In this document: positions 54,714 to 64,000 of the stretch, in pieces
Numbering within the stretch: position 1 is the stretch's first letter
Layout: each line of letters begins with the position of its first letter
NCBI GenBank assembly: GCA_964486055.1
Contig: CAZALE010000008.1
Span: 43,453-107,452 of the forward strand
Reading direction: 5' to 3'
Length of the DNA stretch: 64,000 nt
Source of the DNA: J014 sp964486055
GTDB lineage: Bacteria; Acidobacteriota; Blastocatellia; Pyrinomonadales; Pyrinomonadaceae
Translations under genes and position numbers: made by a program
Notes under the pieces: generated by a model
Database searches by the model: none
Told to the model about the DNA's origin: nothing
Seen by the model: only the letters and a program-made list of their open reading frames with translations

Positions 54714-57700
54714 ATGAGAGTCATACTTGTTGAACATGGGAACGGTAGGGACGAGCGTCAAATTGAATTTCAAACGCCAGTAGTTCGCATGGGGCGTGAC
54801 GGTTCCACCTGTCAGTTAACCTTTGACACCTCAGAGTATCCAATGGTGTCACGTCGTCATGCACAAATAAGCTATGAAAATGGCATTTTTCTCCTGTCTG
54901 ACTTAGGATCTGCCTTTGGCACTTTTCTGAATGGCAAGAAGCTGTCGTCTGCGACACCAATAAAAGCAGGCGATGTCATACAATTGGGACAAAATGGTCC
55001 TGTCATAAAGATTATTCTTCTCGAAATGGAATCAGAGCTCCAAGAGCAAGTGAGGGCACAGGGTCTTCCCAAGGTGGCTCATGGAGATAGAGGCAACCTG
55101 GTTGAGAAAGTCATACCAAGTCCCGGATTTGCTAAAGCCTCCCTGATATTTCGCGGAGAGTCTAATAGAAACTTTCCAATAACAAAGGCTGAATTTTGGA
55201 TAGGGAGAGATCCAAGTTGTGACTTGGTGATTGAAGCCTCATCCGTGATGGTTTCTCGCAGACATGTAAAGATTTTAAAAAATGAAGATAAATTTCTATT
55301 GGTTGATAACAACAGTTTCAATGGAACATATTTGAACGGAAAACGAATTGTTGCTATCACTGAGCTAAATCACGGCGATGCTATTCAGCTGGGTTTTAAC
55401 GGCCCTTTACTGGAGTTTTGCTTATCTTCTGATGTACAGCAGAGCTTTCGGCAAGATACGCCTCAATTTGCGAAAGTAAGCAATTCTTCCGTTGAGTCTG
55501 CGGCCAGTCCAAAAACCATAGTATTTCATGGAGGATTAATCTCCCAAGAGATAAAGTCTAAGCCCCAAATAGCTGAGCCAACATTGCTGATGTCTTTGAA
55601 ATTTGACGAGAGTAATGAACTGAGAATTGGGCGCGATGCAGCTAACCACATAATGCTGGACAGCCTGCAAATCTCAAAGTTTCATGCGCGTTTAGTTTGG
55701 GATGGAGTAAAGGTTTTAGTTGAGGATTTGGACTCAACGAATGGGGTTTTCGTTAATGGGCGCAGGGTATCAAAGCATGCAGTAACCGCTGAAGACATAA
55801 TACAGATTGGGGTTTTCATAATAAAAGTCGATCCAGCCAGAAACGTCAAAGTCTATGATACGCGGGCAAGAACCAGGATTGATGTGATTCAACTCACCAA
55901 GGATGTTAAAAACAACAGAGATGGTAGCTTGCTGCGATTGCTAGATAACATTTCGCTATCGATAATGCCCAATGAGTTTGTGGGGCTTTTGGGACCTTCT
56001 GGCGCGGGGAAATCTACCTTCATGGATGCCCTGAATGGAATGAGACCAGCCTCGAGGGGACACGTCTTGATTAATAATCTTGATCTTTATCAGAATTTAA
56101 GTGTTCTGAAGCAATCGATTGGTTATGTTCCACAAGAGGATATAATTCATCGTGAATTGACGGTGTACAGAACTTTGTATTACGTTGCTAAATTGAGACT
56201 TCCTAACGATGTGTCTGATTCAGAAATAGAGCAAATAATTAATGAGGTTTTAGATGTTACAGGTCTTGCAGAGCGTCGAGACGTACTGATAAGTCAGCTT
56301 TCGGGCGGCCAGAGAAAGCGAGTTTCCATCGCAGTCGAGCTGATTACAAAACCCTCCATAATTTTTTTAGACGAGCCCACTTCTGGACTAGATCCGGCTA
56401 CAGAAGAAAAAATCATGTTGCTTTTTAGGCAGATTGCAGAGTCTGGAAGAACCGTTATTCTAACCACTCACGCAATGGAAAATGTAAAGCTTTTCGATAA
56501 GATTGTTCTTTTGATGAGAGGGAAGTTGGTTTTTTATGGCAAACCACAGGAGGCATTGGATTTTGTTGGAGCAAAAAGTTTCAAGGAACTATATGACAAA
56601 TTAGAAGAACCCGCGCAGTCAATATCTAGCTCGAAAAGCTTAATGATGGATAAGGTGGCAGATGGATGGAAAGAAAGATTCCTTCGGACACCTCAGTATA
56701 GAAAAAATGTGCATGAGCCATTGAGCCGCATAGGTAAACCGGAGTTGACCAAGATAAAGCAGAGGCGGAACCTCGGGATTTTTGGAGCAATAAGACAATG
56801 GTTTTATCTCTCGATCAGATATTTTGAGGTTTTATTGAGCGATAAACTCAATTTAGCAATTCTTTTCTTGCAGGCTCCTATTATTGCTCTGATGACATTT
56901 CTTGTCGTTGATAACAATCAAGCAAGAGATTTCATTTACTTTGTTTTATCCTTAGTTTCCATATGGTTTGGGACATCGGTGGCTGCCAGAGAAATCATAA
57001 GAGAAAAACCCATATACAAACGAGAGAGGATGTTTAATCTTGGGCTGTTCCCCTATGTGATGTCGAAAATCTTTGTTCTTAGCTTTATCGTCGGGCTGCA
57101 GTGCTTTCTTTTATTTTTGCCACTGAAATTACTAGACGTACTGGGATTGATGAAAATGCCTGGGGTGTTTTTAGGATTGCCTCAGCTTTATCTGATGTTT
57201 TTGACTGCGCTTGTAGGAATTGCTCTAGGGCTTTTCATCTCAGCATTGGTGAAAACTTCTGAGATGGCTACTAGTTTAGTGCCTCTAATTCTAATACCAC
57301 AGATTCTATTTTCTGGTCTTGTAGGAGTTCCTAGCGGCTTAAATAAGGTAATAGGCTTACTGATGCCAGCTGCATGGTCGTTCGACGCGATAAAAAGTTT
57401 TTCAGGACTTGATACCTTAGAACCTGAAGGCGCAAAACCGGATGGAGAGACACAAGGAAAAGGCTACTATAAATGGATTGAAGCAGAGAATGATAAACTC
57501 ATAGAAAAAGCGAGACAAGATTTCGAGCGATACAAGATCAAAACAGAGGAGTCGATAAAAGATTACCAGCAGCGCCTACGTGATAATCTTGCGCGTGGGT
57601 TGACACCGCCTCCTCCGCCCAAACTAGATGCTCCACCTAAAATCGAAAATCCAAAGAAAATTGATGAGAATTTGAGCCGATTTATTGTTTTTCTTCATCC

Positions 57701-57800
57701 ATGGATGAGTGAGATTTTGAGCCAGATCGTTCTAATGTTAATGTTTACTATATTAGTAATTGCAACCATATTTTTCCTGTGGTTGCAAGATCTCATTTAA
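54714..57800 (+). CDS. Triple-FHA ABC transporter (ABCG/ABC-2 half-transporter)
   Basis: Three forkhead-associated domains (about residues 1-100, 140-240 and 285-375; each with a GRD and a SRRH or SKFH core, and NG at the end: FLNGKK, YLNGKR, FVNGRR) precede an ABC ATPase (Walker A GPSGAGKS at 427-434, signature LSGGQRKR at 529-536, Walker B IIFLDEPTSGLD at 549-560). The end has about six membrane segments of the ABC2 type and a Pro-rich loop (PPPPPKLDAP). FHA domains read phospho-threonine, so activity may depend on a Ser/Thr kinase. Length 1028. It follows DUF6941 by 4 bases and overlaps no other chosen start; TlpA starts 13 bases later. Confidence 0.9.
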   Translation: MRVILVEHGNGRDERQIEFQTPVVRMGRDGSTCQLTFDTSEYPMVSRRHAQISYENGIFLLSDLGSAFGTFLNGKKLSSATPIKAGDVIQLGQNGPVIKIILLEMESELQEQVRAQGLPKVAHGDRGNLVEKVIPSPGFAKASLIFRGESNRNFPITKAEFWIGRDPSCDLVIEASSVMVSRRHVKILKNEDKFLLVDNNSFNGTYLNGKRIVAITELNHGDAIQLGFNGPLLEFCLSSDVQQSFRQDTPQFAKVSNSSVESAASPKTIVFHGGLISQEIKSKPQIAEPTLLMSLKFDESNELRIGRDAANHIMLDSLQISKFHARLVWDGVKVLVEDLDSTNGVFVNGRRVSKHAVTAEDIIQIGVFIIKVDPARNVKVYDTRARTRIDVIQLTKDVKNNRDGSLLRLLDNISLSIMPNEFVGLLGPSGAGKSTFMDALNGMRPASRGHVLINNLDLYQNLSVLKQSIGYVPQEDIIHRELTVYRTLYYVAKLRLPNDVSDSEIEQIINEVLDVTGLAERRDVLISQLSGGQRKRVSIAVELITKPSIIFLDEPTSGLDPATEEKIMLLFRQIAESGRTVILTTHAMENVKLFDKIVLLMRGKLVFYGKPQEALDFVGAKSFKELYDKLEEPAQSISSSKSLMMDKVADGWKERFLRTPQYRKNVHEPLSRIGKPELTKIKQRRNLGIFGAIRQWFYLSIRYFEVLLSDKLNLAILFLQAPIIALMTFLVVDNNQARDFIYFVLSLVSIWFGTSVAAREIIREKPIYKRERMFNLGLFPYVMSKIFVLSFIVGLQCFLLFLPLKLLDVLGLMKMPGVFLGLPQLYLMFLTALVGIALGLFISALVKTSEMATSLVPLILIPQILFSGLVGVPSGLNKVIGLLMPAAWSFDAIKSFSGLDTLEPEGAKPDGETQGKGYYKWIEAENDKLIEKARQDFERYKIKTEESIKDYQQRLRDNLARGLTPPPPPKLDAPPKIENPKKIDENLSRFIVFLHPWMSEILSQIVLMLMFTILVIATIFFLWLQDLI

Positions 57801-57813
57801 ATCGCGAGCTTTT

Positions 57814-58374
57814 ATGGGAAAATTAATTTCTATTACCTTTGCATGCTTTTTGTTTATCGCATGCGCTAGCAATCAATCCATAGAGACAAACCCAGAAGTT
57901 GGTTCTAAGACCAAGAAAAAAGGTGAATACCCTTCTTTACCGTCATCTATTTTGGAGGCAGAGCACAAGGGCATAGACGGTAAGACAATAAGACTCTCCG
58001 ATTATCAAGGAAAAATTGTCTTAGTCAATCTTTGGGCTACTTGGTGTGCGCCTTGCAGGAAGGAAATACCTGTTCTCATTGAATTGCAGAAAAAATATGC
58101 AGATAAAGGATTCATTGTAATAGGCCTCGATGTAGATGAAACTGAAACGGAGGCGCGTATAAAAAATTTCGCCCAAGAGATGCAGATAAATTACTTGCTG
58201 GGTTGGATTTCTCAAAAAGATCAAAACGAGTTTTTAAAAATCAGTCGTTTTGAGGGAGTTCCACAATCATTTCTGGTTAGTAGGGACGGGGAACTTTTAG
58301 GGGTTTTCATGGGCGGAGGCGATCAAACTATTTTAAAATTGAGAGATTCCTTAGAGAAAGCATTTGTGGATTAG
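57814..58374 (+). CDS. TlpA-like thioredoxin-fold lipoprotein
   Basis: The ATG at 57814 gives a signal ending LFIAC (C17), a plausible lipobox. The thioredoxin fold has WCAPC (C78, C81) in VNLWATWCAPCRKEIP, then GFIVIGLDVDE and GVPQSFLVSRDG. TlpA/ResA proteins reduce disulphides in the periplasm, for example in cytochrome c maturation. A longer frame from 57760 overlaps the FHA-ABC gene and is not needed. Confidence 0.9.
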   Translation: MGKLISITFACFLFIACASNQSIETNPEVGSKTKKKGEYPSLPSSILEAEHKGIDGKTIRLSDYQGKIVLVNLWATWCAPCRKEIPVLIELQKKYADKGFIVIGLDVDETETEARIKNFAQEMQINYLLGWISQKDQNEFLKISRFEGVPQSFLVSRDGELLGVFMGGGDQTILKLRDSLEKAFVD

Positions 58375-58383
58375 CATCTGATC

Positions 58384-59874
58384 ATGCTGCGATTAAAGAA
58401 TATAACTAAGAGATTTGGTAATGTAGTTGCCAATCGAGGAGTTTCTATAACAGTAGAGCCAGGCACCATTCACGCAATTGTTGGTGAAAATGGTGCTGGA
58501 AAATCTACCATAATGCGTATCGCATTCGGTTTTTACAAGCCTGATGAGGGTGAGATTTTCTTTAATGGTCAGAAGGTTGAGTTTTCAAGTCCTCATGATG
58601 CGATTGCACTAGGGATCGGAATGGTACATCAACACTTCATGTTGGTTGAGAATTTAACTGTTGCAGAGAACATAATTTTGGGCTATGAAACTGGCAACGC
58701 TTTGAATTTAGATCTTGGCAAAGCCATAAGGCAAATATCTGAACTTTCTGAGAGATTAAAATTAAATATCAGTCCCACTGCTTTAATCGAAGATTTATCC
58801 GTTGGTGAACAGCAAAGAGTAGAACTTTTGAAAGCGCTTTATAGAAAGGCATCGTTTTTGATTCTTGATGAACCGACAGCGGTCTTGACGCCTCAGGAAG
58901 TAAAGGAACTCTTCACAATTCTACGCAGAATGCGTGCTGATGGAAAGACCATAGTGATAATTACACATAAGCTCGAAGAGGTTTTAGAAATATCCGATAA
59001 CGTCACGGTAATGCGCGATGGCCAGGTTGTTGGTGAGCTCAAGACATCTGAAACCAATGCTAAGGAACTAGCTAAGTTGATAGTTGGACGCGATGTTCTT
59101 CTCAGAGTTGAGAAGACTGAACCGAAAATCACACAAACTGTCCTGAAGGTAGAAGATCTGTTCGTTTCAGGTAAGCATGGATTGGCTATTGAGGGCATTT
59201 CATTAGAGGTAAGGGCTGGTGAAATAGTAGGGATTGCAGGAATAGAAGGCAATGGACAGACTGAATTAGTAGAGGCCCTGGCAGGATTAATACCAGTAAA
59301 ATCCGGGCGAATCGTTTATTTAGATAAAGACATTACCTACTCATCAGTAAAACAAAGAATTGATCTTGGCATAGCTCATATTCCGGAGGACAGACACAAG
59401 AGAGGTCTGCTTCTTAATTTTGATCTAAGAGAGAATGCAATTTTAGGAATTCATGCATCTGATAAAGTCGCTAAGAATGGTTTAATTAACCGCAGAGCTG
59501 TGGAGTCTCATACAAAGAGTCTGATTGAAAATTTTGATGTACGTCCTGCTGATCCAAATCTTTTAGCAAAGTATCTATCTGGCGGGAATCAGCAGAAGTT
59601 GATCGTAGGTAGAGAATTCAGCATCTCACCTAAGCTTTTACTTGTTTCTCAGCCTACGAGGGGAGTTGACATAGGAGCAATAGAGTTCATACACAAAAAA
59701 CTGATCTCATTGAGGGATAAAGGAGCTGCTATACTATTGGTCTCTGCTGAATTGGAAGAAGTCAAATCCTTAGCTGATCGTCTGCTTGTGATGCGGAAAG
59801 GCAAGATAGTAGGAGAGCTCGATCCAAATAAAACCTCTGTCGAAGAGATAGGACTTCTGATGACAGGTAGTTAA
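58384..59874 (+). CDS. Nucleoside/simple-sugar ABC ATPase, two domains
   Basis: Two ABC domains in tandem, like NupO/YufO and RbsA. The first has Walker A GENGAGKST (34-42), HQHFMLVENLTVAENI (the mark of the nucleoside group), LSVGEQQRVELL and LILDEPTAVLTPQE. The second has GIEGNGQTELVEALAG in place of a P-loop, LSGGNQQKLIVGREFS and SQPTRGVD in the Walker B position. The degenerate second P-loop is usual in this family. The permeases and binding protein are not in the window. Confidence 0.92.
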   Translation: MLRLKNITKRFGNVVANRGVSITVEPGTIHAIVGENGAGKSTIMRIAFGFYKPDEGEIFFNGQKVEFSSPHDAIALGIGMVHQHFMLVENLTVAENIILGYETGNALNLDLGKAIRQISELSERLKLNISPTALIEDLSVGEQQRVELLKALYRKASFLILDEPTAVLTPQEVKELFTILRRMRADGKTIVIITHKLEEVLEISDNVTVMRDGQVVGELKTSETNAKELAKLIVGRDVLLRVEKTEPKITQTVLKVEDLFVSGKHGLAIEGISLEVRAGEIVGIAGIEGNGQTELVEALAGLIPVKSGRIVYLDKDITYSSVKQRIDLGIAHIPEDRHKRGLLLNFDLRENAILGIHASDKVAKNGLINRRAVESHTKSLIENFDVRPADPNLLAKYLSGGNQQKLIVGREFSISPKLLLVSQPTRGVDIGAIEFIHKKLISLRDKGAAILLVSAELEEVKSLADRLLVMRKGKIVGELDPNKTSVEEIGLLMTGS

Positions 59875-60010
59875 TCTTCGTTTTAACTCAGTTTTTGCTC
59901 TTCTTGAAATGAAACAACCATAAAATTACGATAGCTCGTGTCTTACGCAGATCTTAGAGTTTACGGGGCGCTATTTCCCTTCGTATTTAGGAACTAAAGC
60001 CTCGTGTTTT

Positions 60011-60035
60011 TCTCCGAGAGATTTGCTCTCGGAGA
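60011..60035. other. Perfect 10-bp inverted repeat between convergent genes
   Basis: TCTCCGAGAG (60011-60020) and CTCTCGGAGA (60026-60035) pair perfectly with a five-base loop. It lies between the nucleoside ABC ATPase and the symporter, which converge. There is no T-run after it on either strand, so termination is possible but not typical. Confidence 0.55.
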
Positions 60036-60044
60036 GAAATGAGA

Positions 60045-61640
60045 TTAAACGTTTTTTTGCTTGCCGATGACACTCTTCAGAAAAGTGACTACAAGGGCCA
60101 CTAAAAAAGTTATTGAGCTGCCTATTAAAACATACCATGTCCATGCGATCGGCGTTGTATCTGGATAAAAACCAAATCTCCTCACCAGCTCGAAATAAAT
60201 TATCACTGACATAACTAAAATGCTAGTAGTCATACCTATCAGCGCTTCAGATTGCCCAGCTTTCTTTATGAAGCTTCCTATCAGAAAAACACCGAGAATC
60301 GGTCCATTTATCAATGAAGCCACGGATAACGCAGAATCTAAGGCTGATCTTTCTTGATTCATAAAGATTAAAGCCACGAGTATTTGTAAAATGCCTACTA
60401 TCAAGGTTAGAAGGTGTGAAACGCGCAGATAATGTCGATCATCCATAGAGGGTTTGAATGGTTTATAAAGATCATTTACAGCAGTTGCAGCTATGGAGTT
60501 CAGGGAGCTAGATAATGCTGCAGCAAATATAGCAGCAACGACTATTCCAGCAAGTCCAGATGGCATGTACTTGGTTATGAAATCAGGGAAGACTCTATCG
60601 CTATTTGAAAATGGGAATGCTCCCGTTGCATTTGCATATTCAGGAAGGTTAAACGGTTGGTAGAACGCAAATAATAGAACGCCTATGAAGAGAAATCCAA
60701 TGAATTGCGCTAATATGACGGCCCCAGACGTGAGTAAAGCTATCATTGCCAACTTTGGTTTATCAGTACACAGATATCTTTGGACTAAATATTGATCAGT
60801 TCCGTGGGTGGACATTGTTAAGAAACAACCTCCTATTAGCCCAGCCCAGAAGGTGAAGGTTTTCGTAAAATCGAATGGTAATGAAAAACTTATGTCGGTT
60901 GAGATCAAAGGAAGAGGAAAAAAGTATTTAGTATCTCTAAAGCCCCAGTCGATCAAATTAAACTTTTGGAATTTTTGGCCGATTTGTATGGCTGCTGAGA
61001 TCCCCCCGTCTATTTGATTTGCTATGACTATAGCCGCAGCGATCGCACCACCAAGATAAATAAGTAGTTGTACTACTTCAACCCATATGACCGCCTCCAT
61101 ACCACCATAATATGTGAAGATTATCATCACAACGCCTAACAAAATAACTGAGAGTGCAATCACTAAATTTGGACTAACATTTGGTTGAAATGCGGTGTAA
61201 ACGGCTGCCAAAACTATAGCTGTAAGTAAAAGTCTTATACCGTCAGCTATATTTCTCATCACCACAAAAAGAGCTGAGGCTAGCATTTTTACTTTTGTGC
61301 CAAATCGATCTCCTAACAATTGATAGACAGTCTGAAGTTTGCCTTTGAAATAAAGAGGAATGAAAATGGCCGATATGACTATTCTGCCTAGCATGTAGCC
61401 GAATACTAGCTGGAGAAATTCAAAGTTACCCCCTTTCGCAAACACAATACCTGGCACTGAGATGAACGTTATCGTCGAAGTCTCAGTTGCCACAATAGAC
61501 ATGGCTATTGCCCACCATGGAACACTCCTGTTTCCTACAAAATAATCCTCAGTAGTTTTTTGCTTTTTTGAGAACCAGATACCAAAAGCAGTTATGCCGA
61601 TAAGGTAACCAAAGATAATTGCCAGATCGACAAAATTCAT
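60045..61640 (-). CDS. Sodium:solute symporter (SSS family)
   Basis: SSS transporters couple solute uptake to Na+. The 531-residue protein has about 13 membrane segments, opening LAIIFGYLIGITAFGIWFSKKQKTTEDYFVGNRSVPWW, then ATETSTITFISVPG and GIVVAAIFAAALSSSLNSIAATAVNDLYKP (the sodium-binding helix region). The substrate is unclear, perhaps a sugar or a small organic solute. It is convergent with the ABC ATPase gene and divergent from the unknown helical protein gene. Confidence 0.93.
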   Translation of the reverse strand: MNFVDLAIIFGYLIGITAFGIWFSKKQKTTEDYFVGNRSVPWWAIAMSIVATETSTITFISVPGIVFAKGGNFEFLQLVFGYMLGRIVISAIFIPLYFKGKLQTVYQLLGDRFGTKVKMLASALFVVMRNIADGIRLLLTAIVLAAVYTAFQPNVSPNLVIALSVILLGVVMIIFTYYGGMEAVIWVEVVQLLIYLGGAIAAAIVIANQIDGGISAAIQIGQKFQKFNLIDWGFRDTKYFFPLPLISTDISFSLPFDFTKTFTFWAGLIGGCFLTMSTHGTDQYLVQRYLCTDKPKLAMIALLTSGAVILAQFIGFLFIGVLLFAFYQPFNLPEYANATGAFPFSNSDRVFPDFITKYMPSGLAGIVVAAIFAAALSSSLNSIAATAVNDLYKPFKPSMDDRHYLRVSHLLTLIVGILQILVALIFMNQERSALDSALSVASLINGPILGVFLIGSFIKKAGQSEALIGMTTSILVMSVIIYFELVRRFGFYPDTTPIAWTWYVLIGSSITFLVALVVTFLKSVIGKQKNV

Positions 61641-61830
61641 ACTTTACCCTTCTTAATGATTTCTGGAAAACAATAAGAAATTCTTATCTTGGAAGATATT
61701 CCAGGTCAAATTTGCTTTGCTAATTTTCTATTCATGCAGCTTTATAATCTTTTTTCTTGCGAAAAAAGGTTTTTTGAGCTATAAAAGATAACGTGTTTTG
61801 AGCTAAGAAAAATTTACAGAGAGGGTAATC

Positions 61831-63117
61831 TTGGAAACAACATTAACTTCCCAACAAGCTAGAGATTTAACAGGTAGTCCAGGCTTTCTCTCAGAAAGCG
61901 AAACAGCATTTGAGCTAGGACTTTGGTTATCAGGATTAGAAAGCTTCCTGCGTCTTCATGATTTTTCGTTAACTAGCTCAAAGCAGGCAGATGCTGTCTC
62001 TCGTGATTGGTCCAGAGAGTTCAGATTAATCAAGTCAACATTGTTGCTGTGCTCAAAACTTAACTTACAGCTTTTGAAAACCCTGCAAGACGGCTCTGAT
62101 AGCTTCTTGGATAAGCAAGAGCTAAGTAATTTCTCTAGAGTTTTGATAGACGCTACCTTAATTAACGACGCTTTGTTGCGAGGCGCTCCGCTTCGCTTGG
62201 GCGAATGGACATCGTGGAGCAATTTTCTTCTTACAAAGCTAAAGGAAACATCAGCCTTTGACAAAATAATAAAGGCTGCAGAGCAAGAAGGGGAGAGGTT
62301 TTTACCAGAAAAGTTATTCTGGCTCTTAGACAATAAGCAGATACCATTTGATTTAGAAACTGATTTAAGATTACTTCTCCCCCATTTCGCAAAAGTTTTA
62401 AAATGGCTAGACGCAATAGGCAAGATTCTTGATAGAGATGAATTCTTGAAACCGACCGTGCTGTTGTTCGCACGTATAAATGAACAAACAAGAGAGTTAA
62501 TGCGATTTATCAATGATCATCTTCTAAAACGCAGGGATGAAGAGGATGAGTTGTTTGCAGCCTTAGACTGCGCCGTTTATGCCCTATCAATCGAGCTTAA
62601 AAAAGTTTATAACTATGAACTAGTCGGTTTTGCCGAAAGTCGGCAGTCTCCTGTGATATATGCTAGGGTAGAAACTGCCCACGGACTTCTAAATGATTCG
62701 TTTCAACAAACTGTGGTTAATTTTGCCAAACTTATTGATCCAGCCATCCAGGCTTCAGAACTCTTCCCAAATATTGATAGGAAACTGAGACAATCTCTGA
62801 AACTAAGAGAAGATTTATGGAGAGTTTTGCAGGTAGTAAAGGCCGCGGAACAAGATCTGGAAAAAGTAGGAATTCCTAAGTTACATAACACTCTTAATTA
62901 CTTCTTTGACAACTCTATGGGTTATCTCTTTTACAAAGACTTAGAAACCACTGAAAGATTTATTGAAGAAGTCATGAATACAAGAGAGAACAAAGACTTG
63001 GTTCCAATCCTGCATCGTTTCGGGGCTTATTTAGAAACACTCTTTGAACAGATCAATATGAGAGCTGTATTAGCAGATCACCCGTTCGTCCCGCCAAAAG
63101 AAGAGCTTTCATCTTGA
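61831..63117 (+). CDS. Helical hypothetical protein
   Basis: TTG start preceded by GAGAGGG six bases upstream. The 428-residue protein is almost entirely predicted helix with no signal peptide and few Cys; no domain is recognised. The C-terminal segment (EVMNTRENKDLVPILHRFGAYLETLFEQINMR) may be a bundle. It overlaps the convergent outer-membrane gene by 9 bp at the 3' end. Confidence 0.7.
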   Translation: METTLTSQQARDLTGSPGFLSESETAFELGLWLSGLESFLRLHDFSLTSSKQADAVSRDWSREFRLIKSTLLLCSKLNLQLLKTLQDGSDSFLDKQELSNFSRVLIDATLINDALLRGAPLRLGEWTSWSNFLLTKLKETSAFDKIIKAAEQEGERFLPEKLFWLLDNKQIPFDLETDLRLLLPHFAKVLKWLDAIGKILDRDEFLKPTVLLFARINEQTRELMRFINDHLLKRRDEEDELFAALDCAVYALSIELKKVYNYELVGFAESRQSPVIYARVETAHGLLNDSFQQTVVNFAKLIDPAIQASELFPNIDRKLRQSLKLREDLWRVLQVVKAAEQDLEKVGIPKLHNTLNYFFDNSMGYLFYKDLETTERFIEEVMNTRENKDLVPILHRFGAYLETLFEQINMRAVLADHPFVPPKEELSS

Positions 63118-63972
63118 TGGGGTGAATACTGCTGGTGATTGATAAGTTACGCCAAAATAAACCCCACTCCGAGGACTATATCTATTCAGACCAAAAATAC
63201 CAGCAGTATCGAATCTTAGCTTAGAGATTTTTACCTGAGTTCCTAATCTTATCTCCGAGAGACTTTCAGTGCCCAGAGGAATATCACGCTTTCTAGTGTT
63301 AGCCCTTCCATTTATCTCTCCTACCAGATTAATCCTATCATTCAAGCGAATTATCCCGGCTAGCCCATACAACAAAACGTCGTTTTGCGTAAATCTCTGC
63401 AGAGGAGCTGTTAGTATCCCAATGCCTACATTACCGAATACGTCCATGATTGGGGTTTGCCTTTTATTTCTAAACTTTTTTTGAAACAAAATCTTGCCAA
63501 ATGCATTTATTTGATTTGTTCCAATTCCTTTGGCTTGATTAGAATTGGGCAGCTGAACTCCGAATTTAAAACCAAAAGCTGGTATGTTTTTGGTCTCTTC
63601 GTTAATCTTTATTTTTGTAGAAATAATAAAATCTCCGGTATCGCTGGTTGAGTTTCTATTAATATCCAGAGGAATCGGAGGCGGGCTTTGCGAAGAATTT
63701 ATAGCCAAGAAATTTCTGATACTCCCCTCTATTTGAATCTCCACATTCGGAGCAAGTCCTATTCTGTTAACTATGACTCCGACGCGTGTTAAATCGCCTT
63801 TTAGTCCTGAAAGTGGAAATTTGGCATTTTGTAGGAATTCAGTTCCTACAGAGATCTGAAAGCTACCGGCTGGGGTAATGTCTATATCCTCAGTGATCAA
63901 AGGCCTTTGTTGAGCAGTAAGCAACTTGCCAGAAAATAAAACTAATAATGCCGCTAGAATGACGTTTTTCAT
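63109..63972 (-). CDS. Outer-membrane beta-barrel-like protein
   Basis: A signal peptide (NVILAALLVLFSGKLLTAQ) precedes alternating beta strands: GSFQISVGTEFLQN, VGVIVNRIGLAPNVEIQIEGSI, FGFKFGVQLPN, DVFGNVGIGILTAP, INLVGEINGR, SEIRLGTQVKI and SGVYFGVTYQ. This pattern suits a transporter-like or phenol-degradation-type barrel in the outer membrane. Length 287. Its last 9 bases overlap the convergent hypothetical gene. Confidence 0.72.
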   Translation of the reverse strand: MKNVILAALLVLFSGKLLTAQQRPLITEDIDITPAGSFQISVGTEFLQNAKFPLSGLKGDLTRVGVIVNRIGLAPNVEIQIEGSIRNFLAINSSQSPPPIPLDINRNSTSDTGDFIISTKIKINEETKNIPAFGFKFGVQLPNSNQAKGIGTNQINAFGKILFQKKFRNKRQTPIMDVFGNVGIGILTAPLQRFTQNDVLLYGLAGIIRLNDRINLVGEINGRANTRKRDIPLGTESLSEIRLGTQVKISKLRFDTAGIFGLNRYSPRSGVYFGVTYQSPAVFTPSR

Positions 63973-64000
63973 ACTTTGGTGATTTTACATCTAAATTCCC

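Overview
The window is 64 kb of AT-rich bacterial chromosome, densely packed with genes on both strands. It carries two tRNA genes and no rRNA, CRISPR array, insertion sequence, integrase or phage gene. It contains one assembly gap of 100 N (26327-26426). Outer-membrane and lipoprotein signals, a TonB-type protein, a Tat-exported enzyme, an MglA/MglB pair and an S8 protease with RFTGADG repeats and an S-layer-homology-like end point to a Gram-negative-type envelope. My best guess is Acidobacteriota (Blastocatellia-like, perhaps from a warm habitat). This is inferred from gene content only; no marker gene in the window settles it.

Layout. 1-5.4 kb: a truncated secreted esterase, a DeoC aldolase with an N-terminal extension, a TPR-TonB fusion and a membrane-anchored kinase-like protein without the catalytic aspartate. 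5.6-14.7 kb: leuS, a patatin lipase, a cytosolic zinc-ribbon subtilase, a glycosyltransferase/Ppx-HD pair, sixA, tRNA-Ser(CGA) and tadA. 14.8-18.3 kb: a small TM2-like protein, recN, a type II asparaginase, and DUF190. 18.3-21.1 kb: lepB-carA-GT2-crcB-DUF190, read as one tightly overlapping minus-strand operon. 21.3-26.1 kb: a phosphoglycerate-mutase-like protein that has lost most active-site residues, a PBP4-type lipoprotein, a small acidic protein and a Tat-exported PhoX-like protein. 26.1-27.7 kb: the gap, tRNA-Val(CAC), a short secreted protein and sparse sequence.

27.7-36.9 kb: a secreted beta-propeller protein, a ThiF/MoeB enzyme, glmU-glmS (UDP-GlcNAc synthesis), a YvcK/CofD-like factor and mglB-mglA. 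37.3-43.1 kb: an ECF sigma factor with its zinc-finger anti-sigma, a TPR membrane protein, feoA-feoB and a secreted protein. 43.2-46.2 kb: the large RFTGADG-repeat subtilase. 46.3-49.7 kb: purH-yacG-membrane protein-MFS, a minus-strand operon. 49.9-54.7 kb: an M61-like metalloprotease, an SH3 lipoprotein, an Smr protein, a coiled-coil membrane protein, a dienelactone hydrolase and a DUF6941-like protein. 54.7-59.9 kb: a triple-FHA ABC transporter, a TlpA-like lipoprotein and a nucleoside-type ABC ATPase. 60-64 kb: a sodium:solute symporter, an unknown helical protein and an outer-membrane barrel protein.

Most genes are housekeeping (aminoacylation, purine and amino-sugar synthesis, cell wall, iron uptake, DNA repair). 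The unusual material is a set of signalling or envelope proteins: the pseudokinase, the FHA-ABC fusion, the pseudo-phosphoglycerate mutase, the RFTGADG subtilase and the zinc-ribbon subtilase. I see no complete novel defence or mobile system.
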